Origin: Meloidogyne chitwoodi
Lineage: Eukaryota; Nematoda; Chromadorea; Rhabditida; Meloidogynidae
Length of the DNA: 64,000 nucleotides
Direction of reading: 5' to 3'
NCBI GenBank assembly: GCA_015183035.1
Contig: JACZZP010000010.1
Span: 2,356,001 to 2,420,000, forward strand
The first letter of the stretch is position 1, and each line of letters opens with the position of its first letter. The translations under genes were made by a program, and so were the position numbers. The notes below the pieces were generated by a model, which worked only from the letters and a program-made list of their open reading frames with translations, searched no databases and had not been told where the DNA came from. Of the stretch, positions 24,645 through 37,141 are shown piece by piece.

Positions 24645-26042
24645 ATAACTTGAATTTTTGTTTTTTATATTTTTCAGAAATATTATTAAATTATTGTTTT
24701 AAATCATTTAAATATTAAAAAATAATCTTATGCTAGCGTATTTCTGAAGAGGTTTAAATAAACTTTAAAATGTTAATTCATCGACATACTGAATTTTCTC
24801 CATTTTCTTAAGAAAATTAGTACTTTAGTATCCTCCTCTTATGAATTTTAAAAGAAACTTAAATTCAACGTGAAGAGATGATCTTGGTCTCTATTCAAAA
24901 TCTCTACATGCCTTATACTTCCTTAACTTATTTAAATTCACCCCTTCTTCCACACAACTCCTTAGCTCCTTTATGATTCTGACTTTACAAAGAATTCATA
25001 CCGTTCTTAAAAGCAATCAACAGTATTTTACAGTACATTTGGCACAATGTCATTACAGTAAGGCTGCAAAAATGTGGCGTATATATAAATTAACACAGTC
25101 GTTGGATTCTTCACTAAAAATAAGCAAAAGCCTTGTATTAACACAAAGCTTTTTACATATTTTAAATATATTTTAGGGGATTGTTCTAAAAGATTTTGTA
25201 TATTTTTAGACTTTTTATAAGAATGGTAAGAACACAAGTACCAAATAATGCTTTCACATTCATGGGGGTGTGTAGATCGAGTTGTACGAAAAATTATTTT
25301 ATCAAAATCACTCATTTCTTTAACTTTTATATATGCGTAATTTTTATGGTCAAACAAATCTATATTTGCTACAACACGATCTTCCATAAAATTAAAACCT
25401 AAAGTTTAAAATCCAACGTTTTAATAAGAAAAATACTAGGTCTTGTTTAAATAAGACAAATAATCTATATGTGAATATTCGAATCATGTTTTATGGATTC
25501 ATTTATCTTATTTGACCACAACTTTGAGCTTATCTAAAATAAGATTAATCAAGCATTTGGGTAGTTTGACCAGTTCATTATGTCCACTATTAAATACTAG
25601 AATATGGAAAGAATCTTCCCGTTTGTATCTAATTTTAAGCTCGTACCCCAATAATCCTTTGCATATAGTACTAGTTAATATCACTTTTAAACTTAGGATA
25701 TGGGTATTGTATAAAATTGATAAAAAGGCATTGATTTGACCATGATTTGGTAAATTCCCCATCTCTAGTTCCAAAAAGAAAGTAATGCGGTATTTAAAAT
25801 CTTTTCAACTTTTGGAGATATACACTTAAACAATACTTTAAATTAAAAAGGGTCCCTACTGCGGGAAATTTTTTTCCAATGCCTTTTTAATTGAATAAAT
25901 TGTTCATTCTCATATTATCTATATTTTTATAAAAAGTAACCAATATCCACAAAGCCAGCCATACTCTTTCTTGCTAATCATTTCTTACATGCAGCAATAA
26001 CTTTTTTTTATATTAATTTTCAGTTCTTAATAATTAAATAAA
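24645..26042. other. Intergenic region with two orphan minus-strand ORFs
   Basis: Two open stretches on the minus strand, 25774-25508 (ending SGHNELVKLPKCLINLILDK) and 25387-25028 (starting MEDRVVANIDLFDHKNYAYI), have a protein-like flavour. I could not join them by convincing splice sites or name a family. They might be remnants of one member of a multigene family. The rest is AT-rich, with 3' ends of flanking genes. Confidence 0.35.
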
Positions 26043-29000
26043 ATGTCTCTAAATTATATAAAGGATCCTGCTTCCCAGGTACCAACACTAACTGCTTCCG
26101 GTACTGGAGTTGATTCAATTGTTCGTTACTATCAGGATGGTACTGATGAAGTGAAGAATTTGTTGAAGAATGAATCTTGTATGATATTCGAATGCAGGTA
26201 ATATTTAAATTAATATGGGGAGGATGGTAAAAGATTTAACAAAATTTATGTGAATTAAAATTCACAAAGAATAACATATATACCTTAAAAATAGTTTTCA
26301 GATCATTTTAAGACACGTATTATTCCTTTAAAACGATTATTATATCAAGTCTTGTTGAAATTTTAGCTACTGTCGTGCACTTTTTCGTTCAATTATCAAC
26401 TTTATCGCACACAAACGTACAATTTGTCGTTCATTGCAATCGAATTTGCAAGCGGAACAACTTTCAGATTTTCTCAAGAACGCCAAAGAAGGTAATTTTT
26501 CGATAAATAAAAATGGAAATATAACAACTTTTAGGTACAGATAATGAACAATCCCAACAACCACCAGAAAATGAAGAAAGTAGTGCTAATGGTGGAGGAA
26601 ATAATGGAAATAACAACCTTGTTATGAAACGGAACGTGAAAAATGCTCGTGCACTTCGTCGATTTAATCCAGCAAGCAATATAGCCAAACATATTCGTCC
26701 AGTAAATGTTCATCTTGAGAAAGCCAATGTAACTAAATTTAAATTTATTGGCTATTTTCAAACTTGTTACCGTTTTAGACAAATATTGAAGTGCAAACTT
26801 TACCTAAAGTTGTTCGCCAAGTAGCAAAGACTACAATTATTGATGGAAAACAAGTAAATACTTTAGAATTAAAAAAAACAAATTTATTTTTAATTAACTT
26901 CTTTAACAGATTGTTGACCAACTTCCCATCGAAATAGCAATAAAGGAGCGCATACCAGAAAACCGTGTTCCATTAGTTATGCCACGTGAAAACAGCACAC
27001 GTTGTGGTGAAATGCAGTTAAGACGCAGGCGTTCTATACAGTTGAAGAAATTAGCATCTGGTGGTGGTGATGGAGTTAATTATGGAGGAGGAGCTGAACT
27101 TCACGAATTAACACTGGAAGAAGTTGGAAAACTTTTTTTTAAATCTTTTTATAAACAGATTTCAATATTGGAACGCATACCATCTGCGATACCTGTTGAC
27201 TTTGTGCATTTGAGATGTGAAGATGAAAGGGGAGTCGATTAACTTTTAAAAAATTTCAGAAAAAATATATATTTCAATGCAATTATAGGTGTACAAGCAA
27301 TGGCCAAAGTCCATTCAATATGTTGGCTGCTCTTGCTCACCATCTTGCTATTCAACATCAACTTGAGTATACAGAGGAAGCACTGTTGAAAAATCCGGCG
27401 CCGCACATAAAATGCTTTTTGTGTGATATTCAAGCCTTTAAAAAGTATAATTATTTTTTTAATTTTTCACTTTTTTCCAATTTCATTTTCTTCCAGACTA
27501 GACGAACTTCAAAATCATTTTAACACTGTTCATACGTCCATTCGTGAGCAACACATCAAATCTCGCTTTGAAAAGCAAAGCTCTGACTCTAGTAGGCGCA
27601 AAGTGAGTAACTAAATTTAAAAATAATTGTAAGTTTAGATGGCGAAATGTCCATGTATTTAAACAAAATATATGAGTCATTGTTCGATTTTTTTGGATTT
27701 TTGATTCTTTAGGTTTTCTTTGTAATCAATTTAGATTCAAAAAAATGTTATCTTTAATTTGAGATTATCTTTTTGAGCTTGAATTGAAATCTAACCTTTT
27801 GGGTAGAAATCTAGCCTTTTGAGTCTCAGGGTTTTTTGAGTCACAGCAGCAGAATTGGATCATTTCGCGAATTTTTGGCAAATCTTTTAAAAGCCTGAAA
27901 TTAAATGGAAGACAGAATTTTTTGTTAATTTTATTTACATTAAGGTCGAAAAATGAATATATCTTCATTAAAATTTAATTTACTTGTACAGGAGAAAGAA
28001 CTTTCTACTTATCGAGCACGAAGTCTCAGCCCATTTTTTGTTAAAAACACTGAAGGTGAAAATTCCAAAGAAAACAAAGTTATTAGCAAACCTGGGAGAA
28101 AGAGAGGGATCACTAACATAAAAAAAGGTAAATACACAAGGCCAACATCTCAAATTCCGGAGGCCATTTTAACTCAACAAGAAGAAATTAACCAGGTAGT
28201 TAAGTATTAGAAAATAAAAAAACTTAAATTTACCTAGCAACTTTCTGCTACTTATGCTCTCAAAGATTGGATTGAAGCGAAAAAACGTATGGATTGGAAT
28301 GGATTCCACGATGATGAGGAAACAACAAATTCGAGTAAAGATATGGACGCTACTCTTACAGGTGAAGGAGTTAAAATGACAGATCCGGATAATAATTTGG
28401 CGGATAAACCTACGTGTTCAAAGGATATTGTAAATGAAGCAGAAGGTGCAAGTGATTCTACACATATTGGATTAATTGATGAGGATGAAGCGCGTAAAAT
28501 TGATAAGGTCTTAAAATTACTTTAATTTACATTATGATAAAAATGAATCATTTTAAGCTTTAAATAGTACAATAATTTTATATAATATTTTATTTTATAA
28601 AAATTTTAATTTTTAGTTGCTAAATTCAAAAGCACCAGACGAAGATGAAAATGATCATCAAGCAAACGAATCATCTGGTGGAAGCAATGCTAGTACTCCA
28701 TCTCCTGCAACGAGTGACCTTTTGTTAATAAATCGCCCTCACCGTTCACGTCGTCCGAACACAAGATATGATATTTATGAAAATGTTGGAATCGTTGGAA
28801 GTGGTGATAAGGGACGAAAGCAACGCTCAGGAAGTGCGGAATTTTTAAAAATGGTTTAATATATTAGTAATTATTTTTGTTTAGCACCAAAGACACAAAA
28901 GTCAGAAAAAACGCCCGTGAAGGAACCACAAAGTGCAGAAAAGATTGTGAAAAGAACACCAACTGGAGGGAAATTCTCTGCTGGAAAACGAAGAATTTTG

Positions 29001-30854
29001 TCTCAAGGCACAGAACGAAAATTGAGACAGAAGCGTCCAAAATATTCTATTATCACCTCAAGCGCTGAAATCAACAGCCATGAAAATACTGATCTCACCA
29101 AAGTAAAACAGACGACAACAATGAGATCAAATCCAGTGACAACTGCAGCTCTTCGCGAATTTCGTGATTTTGTTCTTCCTGATTCTATTAAAACTGATAA
29201 ATCTGGTAGTGAAACACCAACAGAGTCATCACATGGTGTTAGAGGTGGCAGCGTTGTGGCAACAACTAAACAGCAAATTGATCGGTATACTTTAAAATAA
29301 TTTATACCTAAACAACCTTTTAAACGATATTTTTTTGAAATTTTAAATATATCTAAAAATTATATACAAAATATGAGAACTAAAATAGTTTTTTTAATTA
29401 ACAAGTAGTATGCTGGATGAAATTTGTGGAACTGATGGAAGCTCTGCAAATGACGAACAGTCTGAAACTCCACCAGTTTTAACGAAGGAGAAACAGCAAT
29501 TTCCCTCTGTTATCACTGATCGCTACAAAGAAGAATTGGTGCTATATACTCCACGAGCTAAGATGATTCGTGAAGCAGTGCGTGATAAAAATCGGCGATA
29601 CATTCCTTCGGGTTTATCATTTTTTTAAATAAAATGAAAATTATTTGATAAATGCGATCTTTAATAAAAAAAAATTTTTAGATAAATCATCGTCGTCTCA
29701 TAGAAAACAGAATCTGAACGAGTTGAACAATGAAGAAGCAGATGGAGAACTTTCAGTTATTGGAACGAGTACTAATGCAAAAGAGAAAATTATGAAATTT
29801 TCTCCAGTTGTAACTACATCTGGGAATCGTCCATTACCGCCACCAAAACCGAAGGTGTAGAAATGATTTATAAAATATTTTTATTTTTAAATTTTAGGAT
29901 CTGGCACAAATTCCTGTTTATTTGACAGAAACGCAGCGTGATCTTTTCTTTAAGCCATTGAAACCACTTTTCAATAAAAATGTTAGTACAGATGGTTTGT
30001 GTCAGTGTGGAGAATGCGGTGATGTGCGAAAAAATATTAAAGTAATAATAAAACTTTTGTATATTAAATATTTAATTTTTAAGGATGGTCGTCGCCATAT
30101 GGTCTCACATATTAGAGTCATTCGTGTTCGGTTATTTTAAATTTAATAATTAAAATTTTTAAATATATTTTTAAGTTGTTCGCTTTGTGATGCTGGTGCT
30201 TTCTTTTGCTCTGATATGCGAGTTCATTTAATGTATAGATATTGTGAGAAACTAAATTTGGCACCAGACGAATTTGTTGCACCTGGAACAGATGTTCCAT
30301 GTATGGATAAGGAAAAGGTGATAAAATTACATCACTAACATAAGACTTATTAAAATTATTTCAGGCTGATATGCTTACGCAGTTGGTTGATCCCTATAAT
30401 CCTGGTCGTATAATGTATTCAACTGGCAAAGTAAATTCTACTCATACTTTTTTTCTATTAATATTTTCAGATTGTCAGTTGGACAAATCCAAGGCCATAT
30501 TACCCAGATCCTAAGATTGAACGAAACATTCTTGGACCAGTGCTTCCCGGGTATGTATCAAGGTTGATTAATGAACAGAAACTTCAAATAAGTAGATATT
30601 TTAGCCCGCATCCTTCTCCTAAAAAGAAAGCAATCCGTTCAGCGATCCTTTCACCTAAAAAGTCTGTTTCTGCCGCTCAATCAAAAGAAATTGAACAAGA
30701 ATCACAACAAAAGGGGGAAAATGAATCACAGCACAAACAGAAGGAAATTGGATCGCTTCAGCCAAATCAGACACAAAGGGAAGAAAAAGTAGAGGGTGAT
30801 AGCACACCAATGCTCCCACCAACTGATTCGAATAAGGACCATTCATATTTGTAA
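26043..30854 (+). CDS. Large multi-zinc-finger nuclear protein, family not identified
   Basis: About seventeen exons encode well over 900 residues. Four zinc-binding patches are visible: an N-terminal FECRSYCRALFRSIINFIAH; a C2H2 finger CFLCDIQAFKKLDELQNHF ending HFNTVH (from about 27405); GLCQCGECGDVRKNIK followed by HMVSH (about 29995); and CSLCDAGAFFCSDMRVHL (about 30180). Between them are acidic, Ser/Thr-rich and Lys/Arg-rich segments with no predicted fold, such as RRILSQGTERKLRQKRPKYS. The C-terminus has SPKKKAIRSAILSPKKSV, possibly a nuclear signal. A chromatin or transcription role is inferred only from the fingers and basic regions. The start follows a TTAATTTTCAG acceptor. Cyclin H starts 214 bp downstream on the same strand. 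Confidence 0.75.
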
Positions 30855-31067
30855 AAATATTCTTTTATTTTTTAATTTAAGAAGGATTAATAAACAATTT
30901 GGAAATTTTAATTGACAAACTTAAAAACGCTATTTAGAACTTTACACTTTTATTTAGTATATTTTGATAAATAATAAATATTTTTTTATTTTTTGTTTGT
31001 AATCCATGCGTGTGGAGAATAATTTCTACTAGACTAGAATATAAGAAATCTTGTTTTTTGTTAGTTA

Positions 31068-32368
31068 ATGTATCCATCGAGTACACAAAAACGTTTTTGG
31101 ATTTTCGGAAATAAAAATGAATTGGTAGAGATGCGACAAGCAGTTAATAAGGCACATATTGATAGGCAAGGAAGTTTGATTTCTCTTAATTAGCTGACTA
31201 ACAAATTAAAGGTTTAAGACAATACTAGCAGAATGTCCTCAAATTGCAAGCGAGGAAGATTTTCTTACATCGGATGAAGAGGCTGTCTTCTGTCGGATAG
31301 TGACGGAAACTGGAATTCGGTATTTTTTACATTATTTTGTTAAGAAAAGATACAAAGTTTTGGAGATGATTTTCGGCCTGAAATGTGGCCATCAGTAAGA
31401 TGGACTGCTTTTGCCTATTTCAAACGATTTTACCTAAGACATTCTGTGATGGAGTATTCACCAAAAAATGTTATGGTTGCCTGTTATTACCTAGCAGCAA
31501 AGGTTTGATCTTTTTGTTTTGTCAACTTCAACCTTTTAAAGGTAGATGAGTTCAACGTCACCATTGACAACTTTGTTGACAATTTGAGGTTCGATTTTGG
31601 ATATATTTTAAAATAGTTTTTATTCTAGCAGTGGCACACGCGAATCCAACATTGAAACAGTGTTAACATTAGAACCAGAAATCATGCTCAAGCTGGACTA
31701 TTATTTAGCTGTACACTCGCCTTTCCGTCCTTTTGAAGGGCACATGATTGAAATAAAAACAAGAATGAACTCTTTGCTTAAATTTGACATTGAGTCTATA
31801 AGGCCATTCTCTACAGAATTTTTTAGGGTAAGCAATTTTTGAGAACTAAATAAAGAACTTAAGATGTGTTTGTATGGTGATGTAATGTTGCTCTATCCTC
31901 CATCCCAAATTTCTCTTGCGGCATTAAAATATGGATTGGATAAAACGTTAGGCGGTATTTTTATGAAAAATAAGAGAAACCAACCAAAAATATTAAATTA
32001 TAGAATCAAGATCATCCAACTTTTTACGAGATTCACTTGCAAAACTGTTAGACGCTGACTTTGGTGCAACGGGTGAAAAAAATTCTGCAGAAATATTCAG
32101 ATTGGAAAAGATTCAAATAAGAATTGATCAAATATGTGAATTAGTGCGTGAACAATCCGCCCAAAATCCTAGTGCAGAAGACAGTACGAGACTACAAGTA
32201 ACTATCTATCGATTAATACATTAGTTACCTTTTAATTATCTAAAGAAGAAATTCTTCACATATATACAAAAAGTTAGCGGTGAACTTCTACCAAGACTAA
32301 AACAAATAGAAAAGGAGAAACAGCAGACAGAAAGTGGAAATATCTTTGACTCTGACGATGATTTTTAG
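31068..32368 (+). CDS. CCNH: Cyclin H (CDK-activating kinase / TFIIH subunit)
   Basis: About seven exons encode roughly 330 residues. The N-terminus MYPSSTQKRFWIFGNKNEL matches the MYxxSxQKRxWxF signature unique to cyclin H. The cyclin box includes WTAFAYFKRFYLRHSVMEYS, then ACYYLAAKVDEFNVTIDNFV, then LKLDYYLAVHSPFRPFEGHM; these KxxDEFN and PxRPFEG motifs are diagnostic. The second fold has YPPSQISLAALKYG. The acidic tail ends FDSDDDF. With CDK7 and MAT1 it phosphorylates CDKs and the RNA polymerase II C-terminal domain, and it is part of TFIIH. It ends 76 bp from the end of UVSSA, which is on the other strand. Confidence 0.93.
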
Positions 32369-32444
32369 TTCTTGAAATTAAAAAAAAATAAATTTGTTAA
32401 ATTTAAAACTGAAAAATTGCAAACCGGGAAATTTTGAATTCGTG

Positions 32445-35019
32445 TTATCGTCTAGTTATCGCATAATTAAATTGATGTATAAAATTTCGTTCAGCTTTAG
32501 TTCTTTGTATTTGTATTAATGTATCGGAAACTCTTTTTAGTGCACGTTTGTCAAACAATTTCGTCTAAAACAAAAATGAAAATTTTTTGTTAAGTTAATT
32601 ACCTTCAAGCGTTCCCTTCCATAGAAACCTTCAGATTTTGTCCTTTTTCGTACTGTCTTCTTACATTTATTGGAAACGGACGATTTCAAGGATGTTCCAG
32701 ATAATTGCATACCAGTAGCAGCTTCAATATCGCGAATATAGGCTATCTCATCAGCTTTTTCCTTATCAACTTTTTTGCTGTTTGCGTCGCTGTTTCTATT
32801 AAATTATTATGAAATCTTATAATATTGTCGCAAAAACCTAGACCAATTTAACTAGAATCTAATAAATAAAACTTGCTTATTGTCAAATTGCTCTTCCATG
32901 GGGAATCCTTGTTCATCTCGTTCAATGATCGCCCCATGTAATGCACAACGATCGTATTCCATTCTTGGACAAAGCTTTCCGCTAGGCAGTGGCGCACTAA
33001 ATTAGTACAAGCAAATTCTTATATCAAATTAAAAAAAATACCGGCACATTTTTTGAAAAGTTGACATTTCACCAACAAATGTCATCTGCCTAGGAACGTA
33101 GGATTTAACATAATCGTCACTCGCATTAATGTTGTCGCTGAATTACAGATAAAATGTTAAAGATATTTTTTGAATTTTGAGATCTTCATAGCATACTTAT
33201 CATTTTCAGAACATTTTCTCCACCAACAATCTTCAGCAACTTGATTATATATTTTCTGTACCTCAGGACGCCCAGATTCTTCACCCCAATAGCATAAATC
33301 TGAATCCATAGCCAAACGTCGTGGTTTGTTCAAATTATTTTTTTCATATTTACTTCGTTGTATAAAATCAGTTTGTTGGTACTGACTGGATTTGTTAAAT
33401 GATTTATTTTGTTCATGTCGAATGTTACTTGGACCGGGAACTGTGGAGCATATAAATGAAGCATCATTTTTACGTTCATCTTCGATAGAATTGAGTTGTA
33501 GTAATTCAGATTCATAACCTAATGAAAATACCTTTCAAAATTATATAGTTTAAGTACCTTCTTTTTCCTCAACATCTAAAAATTCCTCGTCTTCAGAGTC
33601 AGATGAATTAGCATCTGCATGATTTCCATCAACTTTTTCTTTAACTTGAAATTCTTTGCATTTTTGCAATTCTTCCCCTAATGCTCTTTTTGTATCGATT
33701 AATCGTTTTGTTATTGAAGTCATCGGCGTATTGTGAGTGTCACTGCCAACTTGAGTGAGTTTTTTGATCCTAAAAGATTTTCGATTATGCAGTAGAATAG
33801 CTGATTTATACCAACATTAAATTGTGATTACTAGTAGTTAGTCTGAATAATCAGATATATTGAAATAAGTTGGAGATGGGACCTATTGGGAAGTTAATAT
33901 GATGGAATCTACTAACCATGTGTTAATTTTGCTATTCCATTTTTCAAGCTGTTTAGTGGTATCCTTCAATTGATTGATTAAATCAATATTTTCAGCGCTC
34001 TTCTCAATTTCTACATCTGCTCTAAGAAAAACTGTAACATCTGTACTAGATAGAATTGGGGCACCAAAGATGTTAGTCTAAAAGAAAATTTGTAGTTAGA
34101 AGAAATTCAAACATGCAAATTTTATTAACTAAATTAATCACCGAAAGTGCTTCATTTCTTTGCAAGATAGCATCACCGTCACTGTTAAGAGAACAAAAAT
34201 GTGGAAGCAAAAGTTCTGATAACTGTGGAATTTTTATTTATATTAATTATTAAGTTTTCTAACCTGAAAAGCTTCAATCTGAATTCTTTCAATCTCGGCT
34301 CGGGATTCATCAAAAAGTTTGGCAATTTTCTCAACAACTTTTCGGGCATATACTTCTCGTTTAAAAGCCTCATTTGCAGCAAGATCACGTTCAATCTAAT
34401 TTATAAACTTAATGAGAATTTGATGATATTTTACTAAACCTGTAACGAACAATTAGAATTTTCCCAATCCAAACTTTTTGATTTACTCAAATAATTTCCT
34501 AGAGTTCGCAATTTTTGATAGCCCAACCCAAATTTGTCGATCCAACAACGAAGCATTGTGATAGTCTCCTTTTTGAGTAGACAGGAAGCTTCAGACGGTC
34601 CAGGCAGGGGATAATGGATTGGGTCAGTCTCTAATGTGTAGACAAGAAAATCCTTTAAAATTACATTAAAATTTGTTTATTTAAAATTTATTTACCTGAA
34701 TTACATCTATCAAATCGAGACGAAAATTATGTGAACGTTGAAAAAAATATCCAGAAATATGTAGAATGCAAAGCCGAACATCACAATCCAATTGGCGGAG
34801 ATACTCAAATAAAATGTCAATACATGGAGAAATGATTCCATCCGTTCGACGTACTGTTCCTACAAGTTCTTTAAGCGCTTTTCCGTCCATCTCTTTCGTT
34901 TTATAGTCAAACTTAAATTTTGATTTTAATTACGAAACCACGATTCCTTGTAAAATTCATACCTGTCTAACTATTGAACAAATACACCGACGTGCTATAC
35001 TTTTCTCAGTATCAAACAT
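32445..35019 (-). CDS. UVSSA: UV-stimulated scaffold protein A (UVSSA)
   Basis: About ten exons on the minus strand encode roughly 600 residues. The N-terminal VHS-like region contains CDVRLCILHISGYFFQRSHN, comparable to the human LxAFQIxxELFxRSHQFR segment. The central part has a coiled acidic stretch, FLDVEEKEGYE, matching the human FVEVPEKEGYE motif that contacts TFIIH. The C-terminal DUF2043 begins LCYWGEES and has MTFVGEMSTFQKMCRAPLPS and a CPRMEYDRCALH zinc-ligand pattern. It ends FIHQFNYAITRR, like the human SNQFNYALN end. UVSSA is recruited with CSA/CSB to stalled RNA polymerase II and brings TFIIH in transcription-coupled repair. Confidence 0.92.
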
Positions 35020-37141
35020 AGTTTTAGAGCGTTTCTTCCGTTGTTAGAAATGAAAATTTGCACCTAAATGGTTAAACGAAAAAATAAGTTAGTTAACACT
35101 TTGAAATAGACAATTTGAAAAATTACGGTATATCGTAAATAAATATTTTATTCAAATTTGGCTTCCTTTTTTGGTTTTTTTCGATTACGTGTAGATCTCC
35201 GGAGGTCTGATCTCGAGTTTTTTTTTTCGTGTTTTTTTGATTTTTTTCTTTTTTCATTCGTTTTTTTTATTTATTCATCCGTTTTTTACATTTCATTCGT
35301 ATTTTTTTATTCGTTTCCCCGCCTGCGCACGCAAAAAATTTTAAAAATATAAAAATTTTAAAAATTCTTAGAAATTTAACATTTTATCAAATTAAAGGTT
35401 CTTCGGCTGCTTCTGAACCTGCTGCTGGAATGGCCGGTGGTTGCGGTTTATTTTTTAATATTTTTTTTAATTTATAATTTATTAATTTTTTTTTTGAAAT
35501 AGCCTAGATATGTTCTACATTCTCGTCTACATGATCAATGTTGATTATCAACTCAACATGCTCATCGACTTGAGTTAGTTTTTCTGTTAATTTTTCAATC
35601 AAATTGTATTTATAGTTGCCTGTTTGCTGACAACTACTCCAATGACTCCGGTTTTTTGTTTAATTTTTTGGAACAGTTTCATTTTTTAATTTTTAGTTCA
35701 TCAACATGTACACAGGACCTGCTTGATCTGCTTTTCAATGTGGACGACTATCTTCATGGTTTTGTTTTTTGATTTTTAGAATAGTTTCATTTTTTTAATA
35801 TAGACTAGAATATGTACGCAAGGAGCACTGTCCATCCGCAACATGCACGCAAGGAGCCTTGTTTAACCGAGGAGCTCTGTACAATTGGAGGCACCCGGTG
35901 TAGTCGTTTTTTTATTTTTGGGGTTCGGGTCCTTCCCTTTTTTAAGCCAGGTGCACCTCCACGTCATGGACGATGCTGCTCTCAACTGATCTACAGCAAC
36001 TTGGATGCTCTTCATGATCACCACCCCATCTTCCAGTCTTCATGCTTTGTAAGCTTTAAATTTTTAATTTAAAAAAAATGAAAAATTTGCTAAAAAAATT
36101 AGCGCGCGATTCTCCACTTCCTTTTTTATTTTTTTGTCTCTCATTCTTGTCCTTGTTTTGTCTTTCGACTTGTCTTCACTTTTTTTTGTTTTTTAAGACT
36201 GGCTTCAAAGGTGTCTTCAAGTATGAAATGCAACAAATGACAACATCAGCAAACAAATGGATGGGATGGTCTTAAACTTGTAAGTACAGTGGAAACAAAA
36301 AAGTTATAGTTTAAACAAGGTTAGGTGTTTTTTCAAAAATTAAAAATCGATAGAACAATTCGCCTTTGATTTACGCTGCTCCTTTTTTTAAATTTTAATT
36401 TTTGGCATTCTGTTTTGTTTATTCTAGAACATGGAAAATAGTTTAGACGGAGAAGCAGAGATAGATTTTCTTTCTTTTGGTAGGGAGTGTTAGAGTCTGA
36501 AAAAAATGAATCTACATTTTTTTCATTTTTATGAATTTTTATTGTTTTACGATCATTTTTCTTTTAATGTAAAATGTTTTTGATCCTATTACGCTGAAAA
36601 TAGTTAATACGTTAACACCAAAATGTTTTTCTTGCTTATTATCTTCTTTGTTGTTTAGTTACTTTCAAATCTTAATTTTATTTCAGATTTATTTTTTAAT
36701 AAAAGCATTATTTCTATTAATGAGTAGCAAAGGCTCATTCATACATATTTGTCTTTATCTCTTCGTCATACTCGTGATAGCATATCGGCTAGAAGTATAA
36801 ATCCTAGAAGATCAAAAAGGAAGTACGTTACAAACAGGAGGATAAAAGGTTTTTTTTATATTGGCAAGAATGTTTATATGAATATAATGTGTAAAAAATG
36901 TTCTATAAAATGCTCTAATTTTCTGTGGAAATTTGACCTATGAGGTTATTGGTTAAGTTTCTTTATATGAGAAAAGCATTGGGGTTCGAATTCTACTCAT
37001 TTCTACTATTTTTATGTTTTAAAATATATTTTTAATAATGTTTCTAATCAAAAAATTAAAAAAATATCTTTATTTTTTCAGGAATGTGTACTGCAAAACT
37101 TTTGCAATTTAAATAGATTTATTTTCAAGAAATGTATAAGT
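35020..37141. other. Low-complexity region with no confident gene
   Basis: A T-rich, G-poor tract (about 35160-35340) holds irregular CATTCG/CATCCG repeats. Between 35390 and 36280 several short, less AT-rich blocks alternate with T-rich intron-like spacers, two of them very similar (TTTTTTGGAACAGTTTCATT near 35670 and a relative near 35770). Blocks such as 36210-36274 end in a plausible stop (NKWMGWS). I could not build one open gene on either strand. It may be a decayed or non-coding gene. Confidence 0.35.
36941..37000 (+). tRNA. Short tRNA-like relic
   Basis: TTGGTTAAGTTTC followed about 30 bases later by GGGGTTCGAATTC looks like an A-box and B-box pair, but the spacing is too short for a cloverleaf and no acceptor stem forms. 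It is most likely a deleted tRNA-derived fragment. Confidence 0.3.
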
